This document shows positions 16,753-25,011 of a stretch of DNA of 64,000 bases, in pieces. The stretch comes from Flagellimonas lutimaris (lineage in GTDB: Bacteria; Bacteroidota; Bacteroidia; Flavobacteriales; Flavobacteriaceae): assembly GCF_003581615.1 (NCBI RefSeq), contig NZ_QXFH01000077.1, positions 256,070 to 320,069 of the forward strand, written 5' to 3'. Made by a program: the position numbers and the translations under genes. Position 1 is the stretch's first letter; each line of letters begins with the position of its first letter. The notes below the pieces were generated by a model that was given only the letters and a program-made list of their open reading frames with translations, did not search any database and was not told the DNA's origin.

Positions 16753-18123
16753 TTATAATATGGATTCCGAAGGATGCTGCCATGGTCCGCGATATTTTCG
16801 TTTTAGTAGTGATGTGGCTTTGGAGTCATCCACAATGATTTGCTTTTGTGGATTGTAGACCAATGGCCGATTCAATCCCATGGAAAGATTGGCCATGATA
16901 CAGCTTGCGGTGGAAATGTGCCCCTGTTCCACATCGGCAACTGGTTGTCTATCATTCTCAATAGAATCCAACAAATCCAACATATGACCACGGGTTGCCG
17001 GTGCGGTATGAAGTTCGATACCTTCTTCCTTTAAATCCTCTGGATATTGAGCACGTTCGTAAACTACCTCTCTTTTTATGGTTTTACCACCATTATTTGG
17101 AATAAACTCATATTGAAATACACTTCCTTTAAAGGTTCCTTTTTCACCATATATAAAAAATGCCCAAGGATATTCGGGATCGGTAGGGGTGCCCCAGCTT
17201 CGGTGTTGCCATACACAATTGAGCTCATCAAATTCAAAAATAGCGGTTTGTGTATCGGAAGTATTGGCAATAGAATCTTTTTGCACATAAATCCCACCAG
17301 TGGAACTAATTTTTTTAGGCCATCCGAGCCCCAACATCCAACGAACGGCATCCAACATATGGACGCACATATCTCCTACAATGCCATTTCCGTATTCCAT
17401 AAAGGCACGCCATTTTCCATGCGGTAAGCCTATAAATGGTCTCAATGGAGCTGGGCCTGACCAAAAGTCGTAATCAAAATGATCAGGAACTTGTTGAACT
17501 GGCGGATTTGCATTCCATCGCATGTTGTAATAACAGCACATTTCCACGTGCGATATTTTGCCAAGCAATCCGGCATCAACAATATTTTTCTTGCCTTCAA
17601 TTAAGTGGGGTGTGCTTCTACGCTGTGTACCTACTTGTACTTTTTTTCCAAGTTTTCGGGCCGTTGCCAGAATGGCTTCGCCCTCCAAAATATCAAGGCT
17701 AATGGGTTTTTGAAGGTAAAGATGGGCACCCGATTCCATGGATTCAATGGCTTGGAGTGCATGCCAATGGTCGGGTGAACCGATCAGAACAATATCCAAG
17801 TCTTTTTCAGCCAGCATTTTTCGATAGTCTTGATATAATCTTGGCTTCTTACGGGATTTTTGTCGTTGTGAAACTAAATTGGCCGCTTCTTCCAAATGCT
17901 TTTGGTCCACATCACAGAGTGATACGACTTCCACATGGGCTACTTGTATGAGTTTAAACAAATCACTTTTGCCATACCATCCACAGCCAATAAGTCCAAC
18001 ATTCCATTTTTTTTGGGAATAGACCAAATCTAGACCGTATGCACCAAACGATGAAAGAGCCAAGGCAGCCGTAGTACCTTTTAAAAACTTTCTTCGGTTG
18101 ATATAAAATGGTGTGGATTTCAT
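16753..18123 (-). CDS. Tat-exported Gfo/Idh/MocA-family oxidoreductase
   Basis: A 456-residue NAD(P)-dependent oxidoreductase. The N-terminus NRRKFLKGTTAALALSSFG is a twin-arginine signal, which means it is exported folded with its cofactor. The Rossmann domain begins WNVGLIGCGWYGKSD near 40-54. The catalytic lysine is in LQKPISLD, where the family consensus is EKP. The C-terminal domain has WSGPAPLRPF and GDMCVHMLDAVRWM, typical of the family's substrate half. Relatives oxidise or reduce sugars, inositols and sugar acids, or act as NAD-cycling glycosidases. It lies 4 bases after the small dehydrogenase subunit gene, in a tight operon. Substrate not evident; a 3-keto sugar is plausible. Confidence 0.9.
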   Translation of the reverse strand: MKSTPFYINRRKFLKGTTAALALSSFGAYGLDLVYSQKKWNVGLIGCGWYGKSDLFKLIQVAHVEVVSLCDVDQKHLEEAANLVSQRQKSRKKPRLYQDYRKMLAEKDLDIVLIGSPDHWHALQAIESMESGAHLYLQKPISLDILEGEAILATARKLGKKVQVGTQRRSTPHLIEGKKNIVDAGLLGKISHVEMCCYYNMRWNANPPVQQVPDHFDYDFWSGPAPLRPFIGLPHGKWRAFMEYGNGIVGDMCVHMLDAVRWMLGLGWPKKISSTGGIYVQKDSIANTSDTQTAIFEFDELNCVWQHRSWGTPTDPEYPWAFFIYGEKGTFKGSVFQYEFIPNNGGKTIKREVVYERAQYPEDLKEEGIELHTAPATRGHMLDLLDSIENDRQPVADVEQGHISTASCIMANLSMGLNRPLVYNPQKQIIVDDSKATSLLKRKYRGPWQHPSESIL

Positions 18124-18127
18124 AAAT

Positions 18128-18721
18128 CTAAAGACTCCACTTATTGCCTACTTCATCTAGGTTCAGACAACCATGGTAGGCTCCTGGAATAGGGTCGTAA
18201 TTCAACACATTTTTCCCAATTTGCTCCGAGGTGAAATAGCCCCATAATGCGGTCGATTTTAATGAGCGATAGAAGCCTACCGGTTCTGGGTTTCCAATGG
18301 CTGTTCCCCAAACACTGCTTCCAAATTGACCGGAATTTTCCTCCGCTTTTTGGAGCGCTTTTATTTGGTCGGATTCAGACAGCGAGACAAAGGCATCTCC
18401 GTAATTGTTTCTGCAGTCATCATTGAATTTTTTGATTTCCTTTTGAACATTATTTTGTCCATTGGTATCGTACAAATAGGTATAGACCTTATCGATAAAA
18501 ATGTCAACTTTTACATCCAAAGCCCCAGGAGTTTCTGTCCGCGGCAAAATCATATCCACTATTTTGGATACGAAGGCGGCTTCGTCCATGGTTAAAAATT
18601 GCGGTTGCCAATCAACTCTAGATTCGTTTTTACATGATTGCAGCAATGTGAGTAATGAAGGGCCAGCGACAGCAGCTGCTGCCATACTTCCCGTAAATTT
18701 TAAAGCTTTTCTCCGGTCCAT
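18128..18721 (-). CDS. Gluconate 2-dehydrogenase subunit 3-like protein
   Basis: A 197-residue small subunit that typically pairs with a GMC-type flavoprotein. It has a twin-arginine-like signal, DRRKALKFTGSMAAAAVAG, followed by a cysteine (LLQSC). The conserved segment is MDEAAFVSKIVDMILPRTET, followed by PGALDVKVDIFIDKVYTYLY, as in subunit 3 of gluconate and sorbitol-type dehydrogenases, where it helps export and assemble the flavin subunit. The ATG at 18721 lies two bases beyond the stop codon of the GMC gene, so translation is probably coupled. No cytochrome subunit is present next to it, so the electron acceptor must be encoded elsewhere or be a quinone. Confidence 0.88.
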   Translation of the reverse strand: MDRRKALKFTGSMAAAAVAGPSLLTLLQSCKNESRVDWQPQFLTMDEAAFVSKIVDMILPRTETPGALDVKVDIFIDKVYTYLYDTNGQNNVQKEIKKFNDDCRNNYGDAFVSLSESDQIKALQKAEENSGQFGSSVWGTAIGNPEPVGFYRSLKSTALWGYFTSEQIGKNVLNYDPIPGAYHGCLNLDEVGNKWSL

Positions 18722-18723
18722 GA

Positions 18724-20430
18724 TCAAATGTTGAATTTTTTAAGTTCTTCTACTGCATAATTTGCAGCCCTTGCGGTAAGTGCCATATAGGTAAGTGAAG
18801 GATTTACACATGAGTTGGAAGTCATGCAGGCACCATCGGTCACAAATACATTTTTCACCGAATGTATTTGATTGGTACCGTTCAAAACTGATGTTTTTGG
18901 GTCGCGACCCATACGTGCCGTTCCCATTTCGTGAACACCGTAGCCTGGTTCGTGTTCATTATCAAAGCCAACTACATCTTTCACTCCAGCCTTTTCCAAC
19001 ATCTCCACCGCGTCTTCTTGAATTTGCTTGTTCTGGGCCAGTTCATTTTCCTTGTATTCACATTCGATGGATAGGGTAGGTTGCCCCCATTTATCGGTTA
19101 CCTCCTTGTTGAGATATACCTTGTTATCGTGATAGGGAAGACACTCTGCAAAACCTGTAATGAAGAATTCCCAAGGCCCTGGTTTCATAATACTGTCTTT
19201 GTAATTGCCTCCAAATTCTTTGCGGTTGGCGGCTTCGCTATTGCCCATACGGTAACCTCCACCTTGATATCCAAATCCACGTAAAAATTTATCCGTTTTT
19301 GAGTTTTCATCAATGTTCCAATACCGTGGGATATAAATTCCGTTTGGCCGGCGTCCGCTGTAATATTTGTCATCAAAGCCTTCAACTTTTCCAAGGGCGC
19401 CAACGCGATACGTGTGATCCATTAAATTGTGCCCCAATTCCTCACTATCGTTGCCCATTCCATTTGGAAAACGGTGGGAGGTGGAATTCAATAGTATTTG
19501 TGTTGTACTCAAGGTAGAAGCGTTACAAAAAATGATTTTTGCTTTGTACTCAATAGCTTCATTGGTTTCGGCATCAATAATTCGTACCCCTGAAGCTTTG
19601 CCTTTTCCTTCATCGTACATAATGGACTGAACAATAGAATAGGGTCGGAAAGTAAGGTTCCCGGTGGCATTGGCTGCTGGAAGCGTCACTGCATTACTGC
19701 TGAAATATGCTGCGTATGGACACCCTCGACTACATCGATTACGATATTGGCATTGCCCTCTACCATTCAGTGGTTGGGTTAAATGCGCTACCCTCCCAAT
19801 TATCATATGCCTTCCGGGAAAGTTGCTCTCAATTCGTTTTTTTACTTCTTTTTCCACACAGTTCAGTTCCATTGGGGGGAGGAAGTGACTATCGGGAAGC
19901 TGCGGTAATCCTAGCGCTTCGCCACTGATACCGGCAAATTTTTCTACGTAAGTGTACCATGGCTCCAAATCTTTGTAGCGTATGGGCCAATCTACTCCGT
20001 GGCCATCTTTGGCATTTGCCTCAAAATCCATCTCACTCCAGCGGTATGTCTGTTTGCCCCATAAAAGGGAGCGGCCACCCATTTGATGGCCACGTATCCA
20101 AAGGAAAGGTTTTACCTCGGTATAGGGGTTTTCCTCGTCGTTGGCATAAAAATGTTCTGTATCCTTACCAATAAACCCGGAGCGGATGGCCTTATAATGT
20201 TTTTTTTGTTCCTCGGGTGTTAATCCACCACGAAGTTCCATGTCCCACGGGTCAAGATTGGCCGTGGTGTAATCTTTTGGGTGTTCCACCATGGGTCCTC
20301 GCTCCAACACCAAGGTTTTCAATCCTTTTTCGCAGAGCTCTTTGGCTGCCCATCCACCGCTTATTCCCGAACCGATTACAATGGCATCATAAGTATATTT
20401 TGGATCGGCATCAATATTAAAGTTTGGCAT
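18724..20430 (-). CDS. GMC-family flavin oxidoreductase (sugar/glycoside dehydrogenase-like)
   Basis: A 568-residue FAD enzyme. The dinucleotide fold is YDAIVIGSGISGGWAAKELC at 14-33. GGRSLLWGKQTYRW near 118-131 is the second flavin contact. The catalytic pair is probably His500 (GVHEMGTARMG) and Asn543 (SCVNPSLTYMALTA). Cys227, Cys233 and Cys237 lie in one segment, as in FAD glucose dehydrogenases that carry a 3Fe-4S cluster. It has no signal of its own; export would depend on the Tat signal of the partner subunit encoded downstream. It leads the operon GMC, subunit 3, Gfo/Idh/MocA, DUF1593. Oxidation of a sugar hydroxyl, possibly at C3, is inferred from the company it keeps. Confidence 0.9.
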   Translation of the reverse strand: MPNFNIDADPKYTYDAIVIGSGISGGWAAKELCEKGLKTLVLERGPMVEHPKDYTTANLDPWDMELRGGLTPEEQKKHYKAIRSGFIGKDTEHFYANDEENPYTEVKPFLWIRGHQMGGRSLLWGKQTYRWSEMDFEANAKDGHGVDWPIRYKDLEPWYTYVEKFAGISGEALGLPQLPDSHFLPPMELNCVEKEVKKRIESNFPGRHMIIGRVAHLTQPLNGRGQCQYRNRCSRGCPYAAYFSSNAVTLPAANATGNLTFRPYSIVQSIMYDEGKGKASGVRIIDAETNEAIEYKAKIIFCNASTLSTTQILLNSTSHRFPNGMGNDSEELGHNLMDHTYRVGALGKVEGFDDKYYSGRRPNGIYIPRYWNIDENSKTDKFLRGFGYQGGGYRMGNSEAANRKEFGGNYKDSIMKPGPWEFFITGFAECLPYHDNKVYLNKEVTDKWGQPTLSIECEYKENELAQNKQIQEDAVEMLEKAGVKDVVGFDNEHEPGYGVHEMGTARMGRDPKTSVLNGTNQIHSVKNVFVTDGACMTSNSCVNPSLTYMALTARAANYAVEELKKFNI

Positions 20431-20501
20431 TTTGGTATTTTGTTTTGTGTTTTACACTCTAATGGTTTTTGAAGACTAAAGTGTATCGATAAAGGGACTG
20501 T

Positions 20502-21218
20502 CTACGTATTTTCTATTTTATCCTTGTCAAAACTATAGAGATAAGGAGCTTTATTTGCAGCTCCAGTAAACAATTTTTCGTGTCTTTTTAAAATATCCAT
20601 ATTAAGTATTTTACGTTGGAATGTAGTACGCCGTAATTTTTTGTTCAGAATGGTTTCATGAACCTTTTGTAATTCCTTCATGGTGAACTTTTCAGGTAGA
20701 AGATTTATTCCGATAGGTTTTTTAAGAAGATCGGTTCTAATGACTTCCAAAGCTTTTTCTACGATTTTTTCATGATCCATCATTAGCGGGGGAAGGTTAT
20801 TAATACTGTACCAATTTATAGAGTCGGAATATTTATTGGGTTTGGGCTTTACTTGGTTATAGTTAATAAGGGAATAGTATCCGATAGTGATAAATCTATC
20901 CAACATCCAATTATCTTCTTCTAACTCATAACCTAGTCCACGTGCAATTATTTTTGTTGGTTCGGGATCCGATCTTTTCAACATTCCAAAAGTGTGAAAC
21001 TGCTCCAAATGTATTTTATTCAGTCCCGTACGTCTCTTAACCCCTTCTTTAACCGCATCGAGCAAATTTTTATCACGCCGAATGTAACCTCCAGGTAGTG
21101 CAAACATGCCCGAGTTTTGGTATTCAAGAACCAAAATTTTTAACTCCTCTCCAGTAAAACCAAAGATTACGGTATCAAAAGAGACGTTGGATAAATATTT
21201 ATTTTTTGACGGCAACAT
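20502..21218 (-). CDS. NrtR/AraR-type transcriptional regulator with degenerate Nudix domain
   Basis: About 238 residues. The N-terminal Nudix fold (residues 10-150) carries a Nudix box at 44-66 that has lost the catalytic residues: the first Glu is Lys, the Arg-Glu pair is Glu-Gly, and the Glu-Glu pair is Arg-Arg. It should therefore bind a ligand without hydrolysing it. The C-terminal part (160-230) is a winged-helix DNA-binding region (EKFTMKELQKVHETILNKKL, 174-193). This is the layout of NrtR, and of AraR in Bacteroides. ATG 21218 is preferred; an upstream open frame to 21323 would cross the operator. It is 71 bases upstream of the GMC gene on the same strand and divergent from susC. A shared palindrome stands before it and before susC. 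Confidence 0.88.
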   Translation of the reverse strand: MLPSKNKYLSNVSFDTVIFGFTGEELKILVLEYQNSGMFALPGGYIRRDKNLLDAVKEGVKRRTGLNKIHLEQFHTFGMLKRSDPEPTKIIARGLGYELEEDNWMLDRFITIGYYSLINYNQVKPKPNKYSDSINWYSINNLPPLMMDHEKIVEKALEVIRTDLLKKPIGINLLPEKFTMKELQKVHETILNKKLRRTTFQRKILNMDILKRHEKLFTGAANKAPYLYSFDKDKIENT

Positions 21219-21274
21219 ATTATAAACATCGCAAAATTTATATCGAAAAAATACAAATATGAAAAAATTAAATC

Positions 21275-21299
21275 TTATTGTTCCAAAATGATACAATAA
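21275..21299. promoter_or_regulatory. Palindromic operator 1, before the Nudix regulator gene
   Basis: TTATTGT at 21275-21281 and ACAATAA at 21293-21299 form a perfect 7-base inverted repeat with an 11-base spacer. The centre lies about 70 bases before the regulator's start codon. It matches operator 2 at 21 of 25 positions, so it probably serves autoregulation. Confidence 0.72.
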
Positions 21300-21739
21300 A
21301 AACTTAAATAAATAAGAATGCATTATTTCGCATAGCGATAGCTTTTACTAGTAAGATTCCGATTCTAAGTGTTTAAATAAACTGGTGGTTCTAGAATATT
21401 TAACACAGTTATCAAAAAATAACACTTTTAAAATCTTGACTGCAGCGGAAGATAAAACAGATACTAAATACAGGGACACGAACAGATAAAGATTAAGACG
21501 TTTGGATATAAAGTTGATGAATGCGATGAGAAACAATAAAATATCTAACAATATGACATTTTATTGTTGATTTTTTGGTGACCAATATTGGTTTTTTTAA
21601 ACATATTAGTAACATAACCAAGCCACGCCCTTACATGGCTGAGAGTTTTTCAAAATATCAAATCAATATTTAAAGAGGGTAAATTTTAAATTTATTAATA
21701 TATGGTGTTAAAATATTGCCAATTATAAAATTTTAACTA

Positions 21740-21764
21740 TTATTGTTCCAGATTGAGACAATAT
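21740..21764. promoter_or_regulatory. Palindromic operator 2, before susC
   Basis: TATTGT at 21741-21746 and ACAATA at 21758-21763 form a 6-base inverted repeat, again with 11 bases between. TTATTGTTCCA and ACAATA are shared with operator 1 in the same orientation. The centre is 58 bases before the chosen susC start and overlaps a TATTATTG sequence that could be a -7 element, which would fit repression. Confidence 0.72.
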
Positions 21765-21809
21765 GCACTGTCGAAATCAATGTATGTAACTAAACTAAAT
21801 GAACTATTT

Positions 21810-24800
21810 ATGAATCAAAGCAAAATTCAGATTTTGACAAGATTGGCTGATACGGTTAAGACCTTTCGGACATTTTATTTGTCAATGGTATTGATGTTGG
21901 TGGGTGGATCCACAATGGCCGCTACCCCAAATTTGGAGGATACAGCTCCTCCCTATCAAGTAACCATTACGGGTACTGTTTTGGATGACTTTGGAGCACC
22001 GTTACCAGGTACCAATGTTATTGTAAAGGGTACTACGAATGGTACGCAAACAGATTTTGATGGTAATTACACCATCACGGCTGCTTCCGACGCAACCTTG
22101 GTTTTTTCCTATGTTGGATTTAAAACAACGGAGATTCCTGTAAATGGGAACACTACTATTGATGTAACCATGGAAGAGGATGCGGCTGCCTTGGATGAGG
22201 TTGTGGTAACAGGATACGGTTCCCAAACAAGAGGAGAATTAACAGGTTCCGTGGCAACTGTTGATGTTTCGGAGGCCACAAAAACTCCGGTCGTGAACGC
22301 AGCGGAAGCTTTGCAAGGTAGGGTTTCGGGTGTGACCGTAACCAACAACGGTGCTCCAGGAGCGGCTCCAGTAGTACGAATCAGGGGTTTCGGTACTGGT
22401 AACAGTAACGACCCTCTTTATATTATTGATGGAGTGCAAACAGATGACCCAGGTATTTTGAACTCAATTAACCCTGCGGATATAGAGCAGTTGAACGTAC
22501 TTAAGGATGGTGCTGCTGCTATTTATGGTGCAAGGGCATCCAACGGTGTTGTAATTGTAACGACCAAAGGTGGTGGTTATAATCTAGATTCTGCAAAAGT
22601 TTCGGTGGATGTATTAACAGGATTCTCTGTGGCAACCAACTTGCCAGATATGTTGAATCCTGAGCAACATGGGGAAATGCTTTGGCAAAGTATTCTAAAC
22701 GATGGTGGAACTCCTTCACACCCGCAATATGGAGATGGGGCAAGTCCGGTAGTTCCTTCAACAATACAAGGTGTTCCTGTAACTATGAACGTTAGACCAG
22801 GAGGTACCAATTGGGTAGATGAAATTTATAGAAGTGCCATTACCCAGAATGCTTCGATTACTTTGGAAAATGGTAACGAAAAATCAAGATTTCTTTTCTC
22901 TGCAAACTACTTAAACCGTCAGGGTATTCAAATCCATACCGGTTTTAAAAGAGGGACTGTAAGATTGAACTCAGAGTTTAAAATCGGAGACAGAATTAGG
23001 GTAGGACAACACGCCAATATTTCCTTCGATCGAAGAGGTGGTGGTCAGTCATGGTTCAATTTTGCACAAAGAATGTCTCCTTTGGTTCCAGTATATGATA
23101 CGGATGGAAACTTTGGTGGTAACTACAGTAACGATACAGGCCTATCCAACCCAAACAATCCGGTGGCGGAAGCTACTCGTCAAAAAAATGATTTTGCCAA
23201 GACCTTTAGGGTATTTGGTGATATCTACGCTACAGTGGATATTATGGATGGATTGCAATTTAAAACATCCTTTGGTGGTTCCATTAGAGCTTATAACGAC
23301 AGACGTTTTAGGGCTTTGATTCCAGAATCATCTGAGCCTATTGCCACGAACACATTGAGAGAGGCCGATCAGGACAATTATGAATGGGTATGGACCAATA
23401 CCTTGAATTATAATAAATCCTTCGGAGACCATAAAATCAATGCGTTGGTTGGTATTGAGGCTTTGGATAATCAGGCAAAAGGAAAAGAGATTACCAGAAA
23501 CGACTATTTTTTCGAAACACCTGACTATTATTTGTTGAGCAATGGTGGTGGTGCACCAAACGTGGCTTATGCCTATGACAATGCAAATTCTTTGTTCTCT
23601 TTATTTGGAACGGTAAATTATGACTATGATGGTCGCTACTTGTTAACTGCCACTGTACGTCGTGATGAATCCTCTCGATTCGTTGGAGACAATAAGAGTG
23701 ACATTTTCCCATCCTTTAGTGCTGGTTGGGTAGTAAGCAACGAATCCTTTTGGCCAACAGATTCTTTCGTTAGCCGATTGAAGTTGAAAGGTTCTTGGGG
23801 GCAATTGGGTAACCAAACACTTCCGGTGAATAACCCAACAATCAATATTTCTGTATTGAGCGAGCAATATGCCAATTATGTTTACACAGGTAACGGAGGC
23901 CCGTCACAGGGTGCGCTATTGTCTGCTGCGGGTAACCCTAATTTAAGATGGGAAACCAGTGAAACCACAAACTTTGGTGTAGAGCTTGGATTCTTCGACA
24001 ACAGATTGAATGTTTCTGCAGAATATTTTAACATCAAAACAAAGGATTTGATCAATCAGGATGAGCAATTGTTCAGTTCTACAGCTATTGATGCGGCTGC
24101 ACCATTCGTAAACCTTGGTTCCATTCAGAACAAGGGTGTGGATGCCACTTTAAGTTATAGAGATCAGACAGATTCCGGTTTTAGCTATGGAATTGACCTT
24201 AATATTTCCCATTACAAAAATGAAGTGGTCGATTTGATCAGTGCTTTCCAAACTGGTTTCGGTGGCTTCAGAACTACGGGTACCGTTACCAGAACACAAG
24301 AAGGGCAACCGCTTTCCTCTTTCTATGGTAGGGTAGTTGACGGTATTTTTGCTTCAGAAGCAGAAGTTTCAGCAGCTGCAGACCAAGGGTTTGGAACTCC
24401 TGCTGAAGGTGTCGGAAGATTCAGATACGCTGATTTGAACAATGACGGTGTAATCAATGATGACGATAGAACGTTCATTGGATCGCCTCACCCAGATTTC
24501 ACTTATGGTATTAACTTGACAGCGGCCTACAAAGGATTTGATATGTCCGCTTTCTTCCAAGGATCTCAAGGGAATGATATTTTTAATAATGATAAGGTAT
24601 ACACCGATTTCCCAACATTCTTCAATGCCAACAGAAGTGTAAGGGTATTGGATTCTTGGACTCCTCAAAATACTGATGCTTCGTTGCCGGCATTGAGCCA
24701 GAGTATAACAAACAACGAAGGTGCTGCGAATTCTTTCTTTGTGGAAGATGGGTCTTATATGCGATTGAAGAACCTTCAAATAGGTTATACTTTCAATGAG

Positions 24801-25007
24801 GAGGTTGCCAGTTATTTAGGTATGGATAGTGTTCGATTATATCTTCAAGGAACCAACTTGTTCACTATTACCGGTTATGATGGAGTTGACCCTGAGCTAC
24901 AACCTAGATTTGTTGATGGCCGTATTGACAACTTGACCATTGGTGTTTCGGATAACAACTATCCTTTAGCTGCAATTTATTCCTTTGGAGTTAATTTAAA
25001 ATTTTAA
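21810..25007 (+). CDS. SusC/RagA-family TonB-dependent outer-membrane transporter
   Basis: About 1065 residues from the ATG at 21810. A long hydrophobic signal (FYLSMVLMLVGGSTMAA, near 22-38) is followed by a carboxypeptidase-regulatory-like beta sandwich (TITGTVLDDFGAPLPGTNVI, near 52-71), the TonB-box-like DEVVVTGYG (130-138), the plug domain (GVTVTNNGAPGAAPVVRIRG) and a large C-terminal barrel ending GVNLKF. SusC proteins import oligosaccharides or peptides through the outer membrane, capped by the SusD lipoprotein. The susD gene starts 4 bases after the stop codon. The substrate cannot be read directly; a glycoside or a peptide are both compatible with the neighbours. Control by operator 2 is likely. 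Confidence 0.95.
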   Translation: MNQSKIQILTRLADTVKTFRTFYLSMVLMLVGGSTMAATPNLEDTAPPYQVTITGTVLDDFGAPLPGTNVIVKGTTNGTQTDFDGNYTITAASDATLVFSYVGFKTTEIPVNGNTTIDVTMEEDAAALDEVVVTGYGSQTRGELTGSVATVDVSEATKTPVVNAAEALQGRVSGVTVTNNGAPGAAPVVRIRGFGTGNSNDPLYIIDGVQTDDPGILNSINPADIEQLNVLKDGAAAIYGARASNGVVIVTTKGGGYNLDSAKVSVDVLTGFSVATNLPDMLNPEQHGEMLWQSILNDGGTPSHPQYGDGASPVVPSTIQGVPVTMNVRPGGTNWVDEIYRSAITQNASITLENGNEKSRFLFSANYLNRQGIQIHTGFKRGTVRLNSEFKIGDRIRVGQHANISFDRRGGGQSWFNFAQRMSPLVPVYDTDGNFGGNYSNDTGLSNPNNPVAEATRQKNDFAKTFRVFGDIYATVDIMDGLQFKTSFGGSIRAYNDRRFRALIPESSEPIATNTLREADQDNYEWVWTNTLNYNKSFGDHKINALVGIEALDNQAKGKEITRNDYFFETPDYYLLSNGGGAPNVAYAYDNANSLFSLFGTVNYDYDGRYLLTATVRRDESSRFVGDNKSDIFPSFSAGWVVSNESFWPTDSFVSRLKLKGSWGQLGNQTLPVNNPTINISVLSEQYANYVYTGNGGPSQGALLSAAGNPNLRWETSETTNFGVELGFFDNRLNVSAEYFNIKTKDLINQDEQLFSSTAIDAAAPFVNLGSIQNKGVDATLSYRDQTDSGFSYGIDLNISHYKNEVVDLISAFQTGFGGFRTTGTVTRTQEGQPLSSFYGRVVDGIFASEAEVSAAADQGFGTPAEGVGRFRYADLNNDGVINDDDRTFIGSPHPDFTYGINLTAAYKGFDMSAFFQGSQGNDIFNNDKVYTDFPTFFNANRSVRVLDSWTPQNTDASLPALSQSITNNEGAANSFFVEDGSYMRLKNLQIGYTFNEEVASYLGMDSVRLYLQGTNLFTITGYDGVDPELQPRFVDGRIDNLTIGVSDNNYPLAAIYSFGVNLKF

Positions 25008-25011
25008 AAAA

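Larger units (their letters stand above)
21219..21809. promoter_or_regulatory. Divergent control region between the Nudix regulator and susC
   Basis: This 591-base, very AT-rich region carries the promoters for both arms of the locus. It contains two nearly identical palindromes, listed separately. Between them I see no credible gene. A CTGAGA near 21640 is not accompanied by the rest of a thiamine riboswitch. Possible start codons for SusC inside the region (21753, 21780) would overlap or follow the operator and are less likely than 21810. Confidence 0.6.

Noticed and set aside
21621..21650. A CTGAGA sequence before susC that recalls a thiamine pyrophosphate riboswitch.
   Set aside because: The second conserved part of the riboswitch and the required stems are missing, and the downstream genes have no thiamine link.
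21753..21809. An earlier start for SusC at TTG 21753 or ATG 21780.
   Set aside because: The first lies inside operator 2. The second cannot be excluded, but the ATG at 21810 gives a normal start for the signal region.
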